A stretch of DNA of 64,000 bases from Nocardia puris (GTDB lineage: Bacteria > Actinomycetota > Actinomycetes > Mycobacteriales > Mycobacteriaceae), in contig NZ_QNRE01000006.1 of the NCBI RefSeq assembly GCF_003315035.1, positions 124,001 through 188,000 on the forward strand. Reading direction: 5' to 3'. Below are positions 1 through 7,469 of this stretch, piece by piece. Under the pieces are notes generated by a model. That model was not told where the DNA came from. It worked only from the letters and a program-made list of their open reading frames with translations, and made no database searches. Both the position numbers and the translations under genes were made by a program. Numbering within the stretch: position 1 is the stretch's first letter; each line of letters starts with the position of its first letter.

Positions 1-117
1 CCCGCCGCGAAATGCCCTGACCTGCCCGGTCGTTCGCTGCTGTTCGTGCGCAACGTGGGTCGCTCGATGACCTCGAAACCCATTCTCGACAAGGACGGCA
101 CCGCCTTCGGCCTGTGA
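1..117 (+). pseudogene. glcB: malate synthase G fragment (3' end of a truncated frame)
   Basis: The frame is open from the window edge and ends at TGA 115-117. It reads GRSLLFVRNVG followed by SMTSKPILDKDG, which resembles the internal GRxLLFVRNVGHLMT-x-D-x-DG segment of malate synthase G (glyoxylate shunt, glyoxylate plus acetyl-CoA to malate). In that family about half of the protein, including the catalytic C-terminal part, follows this motif. Here a stop comes 17 codons after the RNVG motif and none of the usual EGIMDA continuation follows in any frame. I therefore read it as a decayed or truncated glcB. The 5' part lies outside the window, so a short unrelated protein cannot be excluded. 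Confidence 0.5.
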
Positions 118-578
118 AGCTGCGGACGTCCGCGCACCCGCGCCGGTTCCGGGGAACGAGACCCGGCGAGTAGGTGCTCGCGCGCCAGGTCGTCAAGCGG
201 CCGCTCGACGAGAGCGAGGGGCGCGGCGTCTTCGCCTAGGGGGCCGGAGCCGGAGACCAGTCCGGCCAAGGCGCCCGTCGCGACGCGGTTCGGGGCGCTG
301 GGAGAAGGCGGCGGCCTGCAGTTCGGTGCTGAGCAGCGGGGCGAGCTGGTGCGGGTCGCCGGAGGCCAGGACTCGATCGCGACGCCGGGAGAACCCCCGG
401 CCGCACGCGCCCGGACAGCTCCGCTCCGCCGTGCCCCGCAAATTCGGGGCTTCACCGCCTCACCGGTGGCGACCTGCGCATTTCGCCGTCTCGTCCGTGT
501 CGGAAAGGTTGCCCTGGGTTGCCCGGCGGCACGACATGGGGAAGGCTTGCCGCGGAGCGCAGTTCGTTCAGGAGTGTC
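118..578. other. gene-poor stretch around the ispE relic
   Basis: Apart from the ispE-like remnant, no frame here has a convincing start, ribosome binding site or recognisable protein. The open frames on both strands are arginine/proline-rich and look like GC-skew artefacts. Confidence 0.5.
238..387 (-). pseudogene. ispE: IspE (CDP-ME kinase) C-terminal relic, frameshifted
   Basis: On the minus strand the frame from about 387 reads RVLASGDPHQLAPLL then TELQAAAFSQRPE. This resembles the IspE segment (D-P-x-LAPLLHNDLQAAALSLRPELR) of the GHMP kinase that phosphorylates CDP-methylerythritol in the MEP isoprenoid pathway. The match then jumps frame near 260-270, where ALAGLVSGSGP, the glycine-rich GHMP motif 3, is readable in a neighbouring frame. 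No start, N-terminal domain or proper end is present. The piece is therefore a frameshifted remnant. Together with the glcB fragment just upstream it marks a decaying patch. Confidence 0.5.
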
Positions 579-968
579 ATGAATCTGCTCACGATGGCGA
601 GGATCGCGGCCGTGCCGGTCAGCCTGTGGCTGCTCATCGCCTTGATCGCCAATCCCGAGTACCGCACCCACAACATCTTCACCGTGCCCGATTTCGGGTT
701 CTCCCTCTACCTGCTCGCGGTGGCGGCGCTGCCCACCCGCATCGCCGCGCCCGCCCTCACCGCGGGCTTCTGCTTCGGCGCGGGCGTCATCACCGTCGCC
801 GCCATCGACCGCTTCGACCGCGGTGACACCGCCCAAGGCGCGCTGAACCTGCTGATCGTCGCGGCCTACCTGGTGGTGGCGACCTTGCTGCTGCGCAGGC
901 AAGCGCGCACCAGCCAAGTCGAAACCGCACGAGCCGAAGCCGCACCCGCCGGGGTACCTGCCACCTGA
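579..968 (+). CDS. small multi-pass membrane protein (unknown function)
   Basis: A 129-residue protein with four predicted hydrophobic segments (about residues 5-25, 40-56, 62-82 and 95-113) and a short hydrophilic tail rich in Arg, Glu and Ala. The start is the ATG at 579, preceded by AGGAG at 570-574. A longer frame reaching 519 lacks a better ribosome site and would add a soluble N-terminus before the first helix. I do not recognise a family; the size and topology resemble the many small DoxX-like or unassigned integral membrane proteins of mycolate actinomycetes. It stands alone, with no clear operon partner. Confidence 0.65.
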   Translation: MNLLTMARIAAVPVSLWLLIALIANPEYRTHNIFTVPDFGFSLYLLAVAALPTRIAAPALTAGFCFGAGVITVAAIDRFDRGDTAQGALNLLIVAAYLVVATLLLRRQARTSQVETARAEAAPAGVPAT

Positions 969-1241
969 GCGGGCGCTCGGCTGTGCCTCGGAATCCGGGC
1001 CGATCAGCCGGTGGCTGGGGGTCGTCGTGGCCCATTCGGTCGACGCGATCCCGCCACCACGCAAGCGAACACGCACCGGCCGGCCGGGACCACGCGAGCC
1101 GAGGCATCCGCTACCTGAGCACCTGCGGCCCCATCTCGGAGTCCGACCCCATCTCGGAGCCGCCGATCGTCATCCGGCAAGGCCGGGGAGGGACCGCAAC
1201 CCACGGACGACGCGGCCCCGGATCGGACTTCGCCTCAGCCC
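969..1241. other. intergenic, short direct repeat
   Basis: No gene is seen. A 13-bp sequence (CCCCATCTCGGAG) occurs twice with a 5-bp spacer at about 1131-1161. Nothing else stands out. Confidence 0.4.
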
Positions 1242-1943
1242 CTACGGCACCGTCGTGATGCCGACGGTGGGCAGGAAGAAGCAGGAGCGCCCGCCGTTGT
1301 CGACGGTGCCGAAGACCGCGGCCAGCACCGTGCCCTGTCCGGTGTCGACCGGGACCGCGCGGATGCCGCCGACCGGCAGCGCCGCGAGGAAGAACTCGGC
1401 GATGGCGCGCTCGGCCTGCGGGCGCAGTTCGGCGGGGATCTGCGGCGGGATCATGCCGCGGAAGATCTCCGCGATCGGGCCCATGGCGGCCACGCCGCCC
1501 CGCCCGTTGCTGACGTTGAACCACGCCACCTGCATCCCGGCGGTGTTCCCGCTCTCGGGGCCCAGGCCCACCGGGATGAACGTGAACAGGGTCTGACCGG
1601 CCTTCACGGCCGTGAGATCCAGGCCGGGCACGGCGATGTTCGTCTTCGGCCACGGGCCGGGCACGGCTCCCGCCACCGCCGGGACCAGGCCCAGCGCCGA
1701 ACCGTCGGCGCAGAACGCGGCCGCCGTGGGATACAGGAACGGGTCGATGCCGAGGCCGCGCAACACCTGGACGGTGCTGTCGTAGGCGGCGAACAGATCC
1801 CCGGGTGTCGCGGCCTGGTGCCTGCCGGGTGGTTCCGGGTCCGCGGCCGGTATCGCGGCGGCGGGCGCGGCCAGCGCGGCGGTCAGGGCGACCGCTCCGG
1901 TGGCGAGGGCGGCGAAACGGGGCAGGCGGTGCAACACGGCCAC
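1242..1943 (-). CDS. secreted protein, conserved hypothetical
   Basis: Encodes about 233 residues with a Sec-type signal peptide: a basic start (HRLPR), a hydrophobic Ala/Leu core and an A-A-A/A-I-P-A cleavage region near residue 30. The mature part has two cysteines and no motif I can assign; it resembles unassigned secreted proteins of Nocardia and Rhodococcus. I chose the GTG at 1943 because GAGGAGG lies at about 1950-1956, at proper spacing. Two in-frame starts further upstream (1958 and 1967) have no ribosome site and would place charged residues before the signal peptide. It is divergent from the riboswitch-controlled operon. Confidence 0.7.
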   Translation of the reverse strand: MAVLHRLPRFAALATGAVALTAALAAPAAAIPAADPEPPGRHQAATPGDLFAAYDSTVQVLRGLGIDPFLYPTAAAFCADGSALGLVPAVAGAVPGPWPKTNIAVPGLDLTAVKAGQTLFTFIPVGLGPESGNTAGMQVAWFNVSNGRGGVAAMGPIAEIFRGMIPPQIPAELRPQAERAIAEFFLAALPVGGIRAVPVDTGQGTVLAAVFGTVDNGGRSCFFLPTVGITTVP

Positions 1944-2059
1944 GGCGGACCTCCTCATCGGCGGCACGATGAGCAGACAGACTACTCCCGCAAACGCCGG
2001 ACGCAGCCGTTTTCGGCGGTGGCAAATTCTCCGGCGCGTCGTGGCGCCGGGGCGAGAGA

Positions 2060-2091
2060 GCCGGTCGGCGTAGGGAACAGCACCGACCGGC
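2060..2091. repeat. inverted repeat between divergent genes
   Basis: A perfect 9-bp inverted repeat (GCCGGTCGG at 2060-2068, CCGACCGGC at 2083-2091) lies between the secreted-protein gene and the SAM riboswitch. It may be an operator or merely a stem in a 5' UTR. Confidence 0.4.
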
Positions 2092-2154
2092 GCGGGTAAT
2101 GATCACGCCGGCGGGCCCGCGGGACCAGGGCTGGGCTCAGCCTGATTTCTACCC

Positions 2155-2184
2155 TTGCCGGTGAGTTGCCGCGCTTCGCATGAT
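2155..2184 (+). promoter_or_regulatory. candidate promoter of the sulfur operon
   Basis: TTGCCG (2155-2160) and CATGAT (2179-2184) are separated by 18 bp and lie about 45 bp upstream of the riboswitch. The match to the -35/-10 consensus is moderate. Confidence 0.35.
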
Positions 2185-2227
2185 GTTTCGGCCAGACCCT
2201 GCTGCGCCCGGCGCACGGGGCCGGGCA

Positions 2228-2321
2228 CACCCATCCAGAGCGACCGAGAGACCTGGCTCACCGACGTCGCAGCAACCCCCCGGTCACCGGGTGCGGGTGC
2301 TTCCGCCGGGACCGATGGAGG
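2228..2321 (+). ncRNA. SAM riboswitch, S-box class (SAM-I/IV type)
   Basis: The sequence has the S-box order. P1 is CCATC (2231-2235) with GATGG (2314-2318). P2 is CGAC (2241-2244) with GTCG (2266-2269). It carries a GAGAGACCTGGCTCACCGA segment like the conserved GAGGGACTGGCCCGATGA, then GCAACC. A CCGG/CCGG hairpin follows (about 2280-2291), then GGGTGCTTCC and GGGACCGATGGAG like GGTGCCAATTCC...GAACGATGAG. S-box RNAs bind S-adenosylmethionine and switch off sulfur and methionine genes. The 3' strand of P1 runs straight into GGAGG, the ribosome site of the leader ORF at 2327, so ligand-stabilised P1 could mask it. This fits the sulfur-type operon downstream. Confidence 0.85.
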
Positions 2322-2326
2322 ACTGC

Positions 2327-2386
2327 ATGACGCGAACCGCGAACGCCCGCAGGGCCGGCCGACAGCACGGCTGCTGTCGGCGCTGA
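2327..2386 (+). CDS. 19-residue leader peptide ending Cys-Cys-Arg-Arg
   Basis: The short ORF (ATG 2327, TGA 2384-2386) encodes MTRTANARRAGRQHGCCRR. It has a good ribosome site (GGAGG 2317-2321) that overlaps the end of riboswitch P1. Two consecutive Cys codons (TGC 2372, TGT 2375) sit just before the end, as in the poly-cysteine uORFs known in mycobacteria to act as cysteine-responsive attenuators. A perfect 9-bp hairpin spans the Cys codons (2359-2367 with 2372-2380), with two more small stems downstream before the permease start. I infer cysteine-dependent ribosome stalling as a second control layer. The peptide is arginine-rich and has no enzymatic role. Confidence 0.7.
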   Translation: MTRTANARRAGRQHGCCRR

Positions 2387-2394
2387 CCACAGCG
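2359..2394 (+). promoter_or_regulatory. attenuator-like hairpins over the leader Cys codons
   Basis: Stem 1: CCGACAGCA (2359-2367), loop CGGC, TGCTGTCGG (2372-2380), with both Cys codons in the 3' arm. Stem 2 directly follows: CGCTG (2381-2385) with CAGCG (2390-2394). A ribosome paused at the Cys codons would melt stem 1. The position suggests an attenuation or translational-coupling switch; no U-run is present. Confidence 0.5.
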
Positions 2395-2470
2395 ACCGAC
2401 CGCACCAGACCCGCCCCGCGGGTGGCGACGGATCCCACCGCCGCCGTCTGAGTTCTCCGAAGGATTTCCC

Positions 2471-3520
2471 ATGAGTGCGCCTCCCGCACCCGAAGCCCCC
2501 CTCCACGATGATCGCGCCGACCCCGCACCGCCCGCCGCCGAGCAGGCGGCCGACGGCGACGCGCCCCATACCGGCGTCGCGACCCGCGACGCCGTCACCC
2601 GCGCCGACACCGCCCCGACGGTCGCCCGCACGCGGCATCCGTGGCGGTGGGTGATCAGTGTCATAGCGCTGATCCTGCTCGCCCAGTTCCTGCACGGCCT
2701 GGTCACCAATCCCGGCTGGGACTGGCCGACGTTCGCCGCCTACTTCACCGCCGAGTCGATCTTCGCCGCGCTGCGCGTGACGCTGGAGCTCACGCTGTGG
2801 GGCACGGTGCTCGGCTTCTTCATCGGCACCCTGCTCGCGATCGCGCGGCTGTCGAACAACCCGGTGCTGAGCACCATCGCCTGGTCCTATATCTGGGCGT
2901 TCCGCTCGATCCCGCTCATCGTGCAGTTGCTGTTCTGGTTCAATATCGCCTACCTGTATCAGACGCTCTCGCTGGGCATTCCGTTCGGACCGGCGTTCCT
3001 CACCTTCGAGGTCAACGGCGTGATCAGCGGTTTCACCGCCGCCGTGATCGGTCTGGCGCTGCATCAGGCGGCGTATTCGGCCGAGATCATCCGCGCCGGG
3101 CTCATCTCGGTGGACCCGGGACAGCTGGAAGCGTCGGCGGCGCTGGGCATTCCGCGGTGGCGCCAGTTCCGCACCATCGTGCTGCCGCAGGCGATGCGCT
3201 CGATCCTGCCCAACGCCACGAACGAGGTGATCAGCCTGTTCAAGGGCACCTCGATCGTGTCGGTGATGGCGATCGCCGAGCTGTTCTACCAGGTGCAGGT
3301 GATCTACGGCCGCAACGGCCGGGTGGTGCCGCTGCTGATGGTGGCCACGTTCTGGTACATCGTGCTCACCACGATCCTCACCGTGGCGCAGTTCTACATC
3401 GAGCGCCACTACGCGAAGGGCGCGCACCGCACGCCGCCGCCCACGCCCTTGCAGAAGTTCCGGTGGCGGCTGCGTGAACTCGCCGCCGCCGCGAACGCGC
3501 CGCGGGGAGCCACCCGATGA
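2471..3520 (+). CDS. amino-acid-type ABC transporter permease
   Basis: A 349-residue membrane component of a His/Glu/Gln-type (PAAT) ABC importer. A disordered Ala/Pro/Asp-rich N-tail of about 55 residues precedes the first helix (about 60-78). The conserved core starts near residue 95 (ALRVTLELTLWGT). The cytoplasmic coupling loop that docks on the ATPase is visible at about 213-240 (VDPGQLEASAALGIP). It is the first structural gene behind the riboswitch and leader and overlaps the ATPase gene by ATGA. Given the S-box control, a sulfur amino acid such as cystine or methionine is the likely cargo; the substrate cannot be read from the sequence. Confidence 0.85.
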   Translation: MSAPPAPEAPLHDDRADPAPPAAEQAADGDAPHTGVATRDAVTRADTAPTVARTRHPWRWVISVIALILLAQFLHGLVTNPGWDWPTFAAYFTAESIFAALRVTLELTLWGTVLGFFIGTLLAIARLSNNPVLSTIAWSYIWAFRSIPLIVQLLFWFNIAYLYQTLSLGIPFGPAFLTFEVNGVISGFTAAVIGLALHQAAYSAEIIRAGLISVDPGQLEASAALGIPRWRQFRTIVLPQAMRSILPNATNEVISLFKGTSIVSVMAIAELFYQVQVIYGRNGRVVPLLMVATFWYIVLTTILTVAQFYIERHYAKGAHRTPPPTPLQKFRWRLRELAAAANAPRGATR

Positions 3521-4281
3521 GCGCCGCCGTGGAAGTGCGCGGCGTGCGCAAGTCGTACGGGCGCACCGAGATCCTGCACGGCATCGATCTCACCGTGCGG
3601 TCGGGCGAAGTGGTCGCGGTGATCGGCCCGTCGGGCTCGGGCAAGTCGACCCTGCTGCGGGTGCTCAACCACCTGGAACCGGTGGACGCGGGCACCGTGC
3701 ACATCGACGGCGAGCTGATCGGATATCGCCTGCGCCGCAATAACACCCTGTATCCGCTGCCGGATCGCGAAGTGCGCAAACAGCGTTCGCGCATCGGGTT
3801 CGTGTTCCAGCAGTTCAATCTGTTCCCGCATCTCACCGTGCTCGACAACGTCACCATCGCCCCGCTCACCGCGCAGCGCCGTCCGCGCGCCGAAGTGGAG
3901 CGCGAGGCGCGCACCCTGCTGGACCGGGTGGGCATCGGCGAACTCGCCGGCGCGTATCCGCGCCGGTTGTCGGGCGGACAGCAGCAACGCGTCGCGATCG
4001 CACGGGCACTCGCGTTGCGGCCCAGGGTGATCCTGTTCGACGAGCCGACCTCGGCGCTGGACCCCGAACTCGTCGGCGAGGTGCTCGACGTGATCCGCGG
4101 CCTGGCCGACGACGGCACCGCCCTGGTGATCGTCACCCACGAGATCGGTTTCGCCCGCGAGATCGCCGACACCGTGGTCTTCCTCGACGGCGGCGTGATC
4201 GTCGAACAGGGCCCGCCCGCCGAGGTGCTCGGCGACCCGAAACATCCCCGCACCCGAGCCTTTCTCTCCCGCGTTCACTGA
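3517..4281 (+). CDS. amino-acid ABC transporter ATP-binding protein
   Basis: A 254-residue GlnQ/TcyC-type ATPase powering the preceding permease. Walker A is GPSGSGKST (37-45), the Q-loop is FVFQQFN (about 95-101), the signature is LSGGQQQR (151-158), Walker B is VILFDEP (171-177), and the switch His lies in VTHE. The length is normal for the family. The ATG overlaps the permease stop, indicating translational coupling. Small loops around residues 70-88 (RLRRNN...) are a modest insertion between Walker A and the Q-loop. Confidence 0.9.
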   Translation: MSAAVEVRGVRKSYGRTEILHGIDLTVRSGEVVAVIGPSGSGKSTLLRVLNHLEPVDAGTVHIDGELIGYRLRRNNTLYPLPDREVRKQRSRIGFVFQQFNLFPHLTVLDNVTIAPLTAQRRPRAEVEREARTLLDRVGIGELAGAYPRRLSGGQQQRVAIARALALRPRVILFDEPTSALDPELVGEVLDVIRGLADDGTALVIVTHEIGFAREIADTVVFLDGGVIVEQGPPAEVLGDPKHPRTRAFLSRVH

Positions 4282-4310
4282 GCTCCGCTCCCCGTACGAA
4301 CAGGTCATCG

Positions 4311-5264
4311 ATGAAGTTCACCGCCCTCGCCGGAATCGTCGCCGCGACAGCGCTGCTGCTGTCGGGTTGCACGAATCCGAGCGAAGACAGCCAGGTTTCG
4401 CCCGACGGCACCGTCGCGTTCGATCTCTCCCCCGAGCAGGCCGGGCGCGTGCGCGCCGGCAAGGTCGACGAGATCGCCGCCCAAGTGCCGCAGGCGATCC
4501 GCGATCGCGGCACCCTGATCGTCACCGGCTCCGCGGGCACCGCGCCGCCGCTGCGCTTCTACGCCACCGACGACCGCACCGTGGTCGGCTCCGAGGTCGA
4601 TTTCGCCTCGCTCGTCGCCGATATCCTGGGGCTGCGCCTCGAGGTGGCGGTGGCGGACTGGTCGAACAACTTCGTGCGCGTGGACTCCGGTGAGGTGGAC
4701 GCGTTCGTCTCCAACGTGACCGTCACCGAGGAGCGCAAGGAGAAGTACGACTTCGCCACCTACCGCAAGGACGACGTCGCGCTGGAGGTGCCGAACCAGA
4801 GCGATCTGGACTACCAGGACCGGACCAGCCTGGCGGGCAAGCGGATCGCCGTCGGCAGCGGCACCAATCAGGAACAGCTGCTGGTCGAGTGGGACGAGCA
4901 GAACCAGGCCGAGGGACTGCCCGCCATCGACATCGCCTACTTCGAGAAGGCCTCCGATGTGTACCTGGCGCTGGCCTCGCAGCGCATCGACGGCTACATC
5001 GGGCCCAACCCGTCGGCCGTCTATCACGTGGCCACGGCCGGGCAGACCAAGATCGTGGCCACCTTCTCCGGCGCGGGCGAAGACCTCCAGGGCGAGATCG
5101 GCGTGCTCACCAAGAAGGACAACGGCCTGATCGGCCCGGTGCACAAGGCGCTTCAGCACGCCATCGACTCCGGGCTCTACCAGCAGGTCATCGACCGGTG
5201 GGGCCTGCAGACCGAGGTCGTGGACCAGACGCGGATCAATCCGCCCGGACTGCCGAAGAAGTAG
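4311..5264 (+). CDS. amino-acid ABC transporter substrate-binding lipoprotein
   Basis: A 317-residue periplasmic-type binding protein of the bacterial solute-binding family 3. The signal peptide ends in the lipobox LLSGC (Cys 20), so it is lipid-anchored outside the membrane. The PBPb-type core follows a linker: RGTLIVTGSAGTAPP, a VVGSEVDFASLVA hinge region, FVSNVTVTEERKEKYDF, and LAGKRIAVGSGT. It is encoded 29 nt after the ATPase gene. It completes the first importer of the S-box operon; ligand specificity is inferred only from context (sulfur amino acid). Confidence 0.87.
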   Translation: MKFTALAGIVAATALLLSGCTNPSEDSQVSPDGTVAFDLSPEQAGRVRAGKVDEIAAQVPQAIRDRGTLIVTGSAGTAPPLRFYATDDRTVVGSEVDFASLVADILGLRLEVAVADWSNNFVRVDSGEVDAFVSNVTVTEERKEKYDFATYRKDDVALEVPNQSDLDYQDRTSLAGKRIAVGSGTNQEQLLVEWDEQNQAEGLPAIDIAYFEKASDVYLALASQRIDGYIGPNPSAVYHVATAGQTKIVATFSGAGEDLQGEIGVLTKKDNGLIGPVHKALQHAIDSGLYQQVIDRWGLQTEVVDQTRINPPGLPKK

Positions 5265-5268
5265 CGCG

Positions 5269-5847
5269 ATGACACGAGGTCTGGTCACCACACGGCGATC
5301 GCACTGGGTCGCCCAGGATCATCCGCTGGCCGCGCCGCTGCTGGCGGAGCTGGCCATCGAGTACAGCACCCGCTACGAGCGCTCCCCCGGCGCGATGCAC
5401 GCCTCGCTGGTGGAGTACCCGGCCGAGCGGTTCGCGCCGCCGCACGGCGGGCTGCTGGTGATCACGGTCGACTCGGAACCGGTGGCGGGCGGCGCCTTCC
5501 AGCGCTACGACCACGACACCGCCGAGCTGAAGCGGATCTGGACCGCGCGCGAACACCGCAGGCGGGGCCTCGGGCGGCACGTGCTGGACGAGCTGGAAAC
5601 CGAGATCGCCCGGCGCGGCTACCGCCGGATCTACCTCACCACCGGTCCGCGCCAGCCCGAAGCGGTCGGCCTGTACCTGGCCGCGGGCTACACCGCGCTC
5701 TACGACCCGGACCTGCCCGCCGAGGAGATCGGCCCGCACCCGTTCGAAAAGCCGCTGCCGACCGCGCCCGAGTCGCGCTGCCCCCGCCCGAGTCGTCCCC
5801 TGGACGGTGAACGCGCCGTCCGCGAAACCATTGGAGTTGCACAGTGA
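5269..5847 (+). CDS. GNAT-family N-acetyltransferase
   Basis: A 192-residue GNAT domain protein. The acetyl-CoA pyrophosphate loop is visible as RRRGLGRHVLDE (about 97-108), followed by a typical helix, then ETEIARRGYRRIYLTTG and a C-terminal EAVGLYLAAGY motif. It starts 4 nt after the binding-protein gene and its stop overlaps the next gene's GTG (GTGA). In sulfur-nutrition operons such enzymes often acetylate amino acids or amines; here the substrate is unknown. The last 40 residues are an unconserved, Arg/Pro-rich tail. Confidence 0.8.
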   Translation: MTRGLVTTRRSHWVAQDHPLAAPLLAELAIEYSTRYERSPGAMHASLVEYPAERFAPPHGGLLVITVDSEPVAGGAFQRYDHDTAELKRIWTAREHRRRGLGRHVLDELETEIARRGYRRIYLTTGPRQPEAVGLYLAAGYTALYDPDLPAEEIGPHPFEKPLPTAPESRCPRPSRPLDGERAVRETIGVAQ

Positions 5848-7466
5848 TCCGACCTCGCCACCGTCTAGTCGCGCTGGCCGCGACGTTCGCCGCGGTCACC
5901 GCGGTGGCCGCCTGCGGTAGCGACTCGTCCGCGCCGGGCGGCGGTGACGCGGGCCCGCCGCAGCCGGGCGGCACCCTGCGCTACGGACTGTCGCAGGCGC
6001 CGACCTGCTCGGACCCGGCGCAGTCGGGCACCAACCAGACCCTGTACGTGACCAGGCAGATCGTGGACTCGCTCACCGATCAGGACCCCGAGACCGGCGA
6101 GATCGTACCGTGGCTGGCGCGCAGCTGGGAGGTGTCGCCGGACGCGAAGGTGTTCACCTTCCGTCTGGCCGAGGGCGTCACATTCAGCGACGGCACCCCG
6201 GTGACGGCCGACTCGGTGCGCAACACCTTCGATTCGATCATCCGGCTGGGCGGGGCCGAAGCGCCCTTGGCCACCAGCTATCTCACCAACTACGTGGGCA
6301 CCACGGCGGTGGACCCGCTCACCGCGCGAGTGGAGTTCAGCGCGCCCAACGCGCAGTTCCTCCAGGCCTCGTCCACGCCGCAGCTCGGCATCCTCGCCGA
6401 CGCGACCACCGCGAAGAACGCCGAAGAACGCTGCCTCGGCGACAATATCGGCAGCGGTCCGTTCACCTACTCGGGCTGGCGCCAGGAGCAGTCGGCGACG
6501 CTGGCCAAACGCGCCGGATACGACTGGGGCTCCGACGTTTTCGCCCACGACGGCGAGGCGTACCTGGACCGGATCGAATTCACCGTCGTCCCCGAATCCG
6601 GCGTGCGCACCGGCAGTCTCACCTCGGGCCAGCTCGACGCCGTCAGCGACGCGCTGCCCCAGGACCTGCCGCTGCTGGAGGCGGCCGGCGCGAGCCTGCT
6701 GACCACCGTGAACCCGGGAGTGCCGTTCGGCCTGCAACCCAACGTGACTCGCGGCCCGCTGCGCGATCCGGCGGTGCGCCAGGCGCTGCTGCCCGCGCTC
6801 AACCGCCAGGAGCTGGTGGACACGGTGCTCGGCCCGCAGTTCAACGCGGCCACCGGCCCGCTGGCCAGCACCACGCCCGGCTACTCGGACCTCTCGGCGC
6901 GCACCGGCTACGACCCCGACAAGGCGCGCACGATCCTCGACGACGCGGGCTGGGTGCCCGGCGGCGACGGCATCCGCGAAAAGGACGGCCAGCGCCTGGA
7001 ATTCGGCGTGCTCTACAGCGGGGCGTTCGCGGGCAACCAGGCGATCCTCGAACTGGTGCAGCAGCAGTTGCGCCAGGTCGGCGTCGCGCTGCGGCTGGAC
7101 CTGGTCGCCGGCGCCGAGGCGACGGCTCGCCAGAACGCCAAGGACTACGACACCATCTACTACAACGTCACCCGGGCCGACGGTGACATCCTGCGCACCC
7201 AGTTCAGCGTCGACGCGCGCAACCTCAATGTGCGCGAACGTATCCCGGCGCTGGACGATCTGCTGATCCAGCAGCTGGCCACCGGTGACGCCGGCGAGCG
7301 GGCCGAGCTGGTGCGCGCCGCGCAGGAACGCATCCTCGACGAGGGACTGTGGGTGCCGACCATCGAGCTCTCCCAGGCGATCGGTGTCGCGCCGAACACC
7401 AGGGACGTGACGTTCGAGGCGTCGGCCCGGTTGCAGTTCTTCGACACCTGGCTGAGCGGGCGCTGA
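5844..7466 (+). CDS. peptide/nickel-type ABC substrate-binding lipoprotein
   Basis: A 540-residue solute-binding family 5 protein (DppA/OppA/NikA fold). The N-terminal signal ends in a lipobox (AVAAC, Cys 24). Family landmarks: GGTLRYGLSQAP, the YVTRQIVDSL region, the IVPWLARSWEVSPD and TFRLAEGVTFSDGTPVTADSV signatures, and a C-terminal IELSQ segment. The start is GTG 5844, overlapping the acetyltransferase stop. It captures the cargo for the second importer of the operon. Peptides, or organosulfur compounds given the monooxygenases downstream, are both possible. Confidence 0.88.
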   Translation: MIRPRHRLVALAATFAAVTAVAACGSDSSAPGGGDAGPPQPGGTLRYGLSQAPTCSDPAQSGTNQTLYVTRQIVDSLTDQDPETGEIVPWLARSWEVSPDAKVFTFRLAEGVTFSDGTPVTADSVRNTFDSIIRLGGAEAPLATSYLTNYVGTTAVDPLTARVEFSAPNAQFLQASSTPQLGILADATTAKNAEERCLGDNIGSGPFTYSGWRQEQSATLAKRAGYDWGSDVFAHDGEAYLDRIEFTVVPESGVRTGSLTSGQLDAVSDALPQDLPLLEAAGASLLTTVNPGVPFGLQPNVTRGPLRDPAVRQALLPALNRQELVDTVLGPQFNAATGPLASTTPGYSDLSARTGYDPDKARTILDDAGWVPGGDGIREKDGQRLEFGVLYSGAFAGNQAILELVQQQLRQVGVALRLDLVAGAEATARQNAKDYDTIYYNVTRADGDILRTQFSVDARNLNVRERIPALDDLLIQQLATGDAGERAELVRAAQERILDEGLWVPTIELSQAIGVAPNTRDVTFEASARLQFFDTWLSGR

Positions 7467-7469
7467 GCC

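Noticed and set aside
2228..2321. T-box or cobalamin riboswitch
   Set aside because: There is no T-box AGGGTGG bulge or B12 box; the layout and GCAACC/GATGG elements are those of an S-box.
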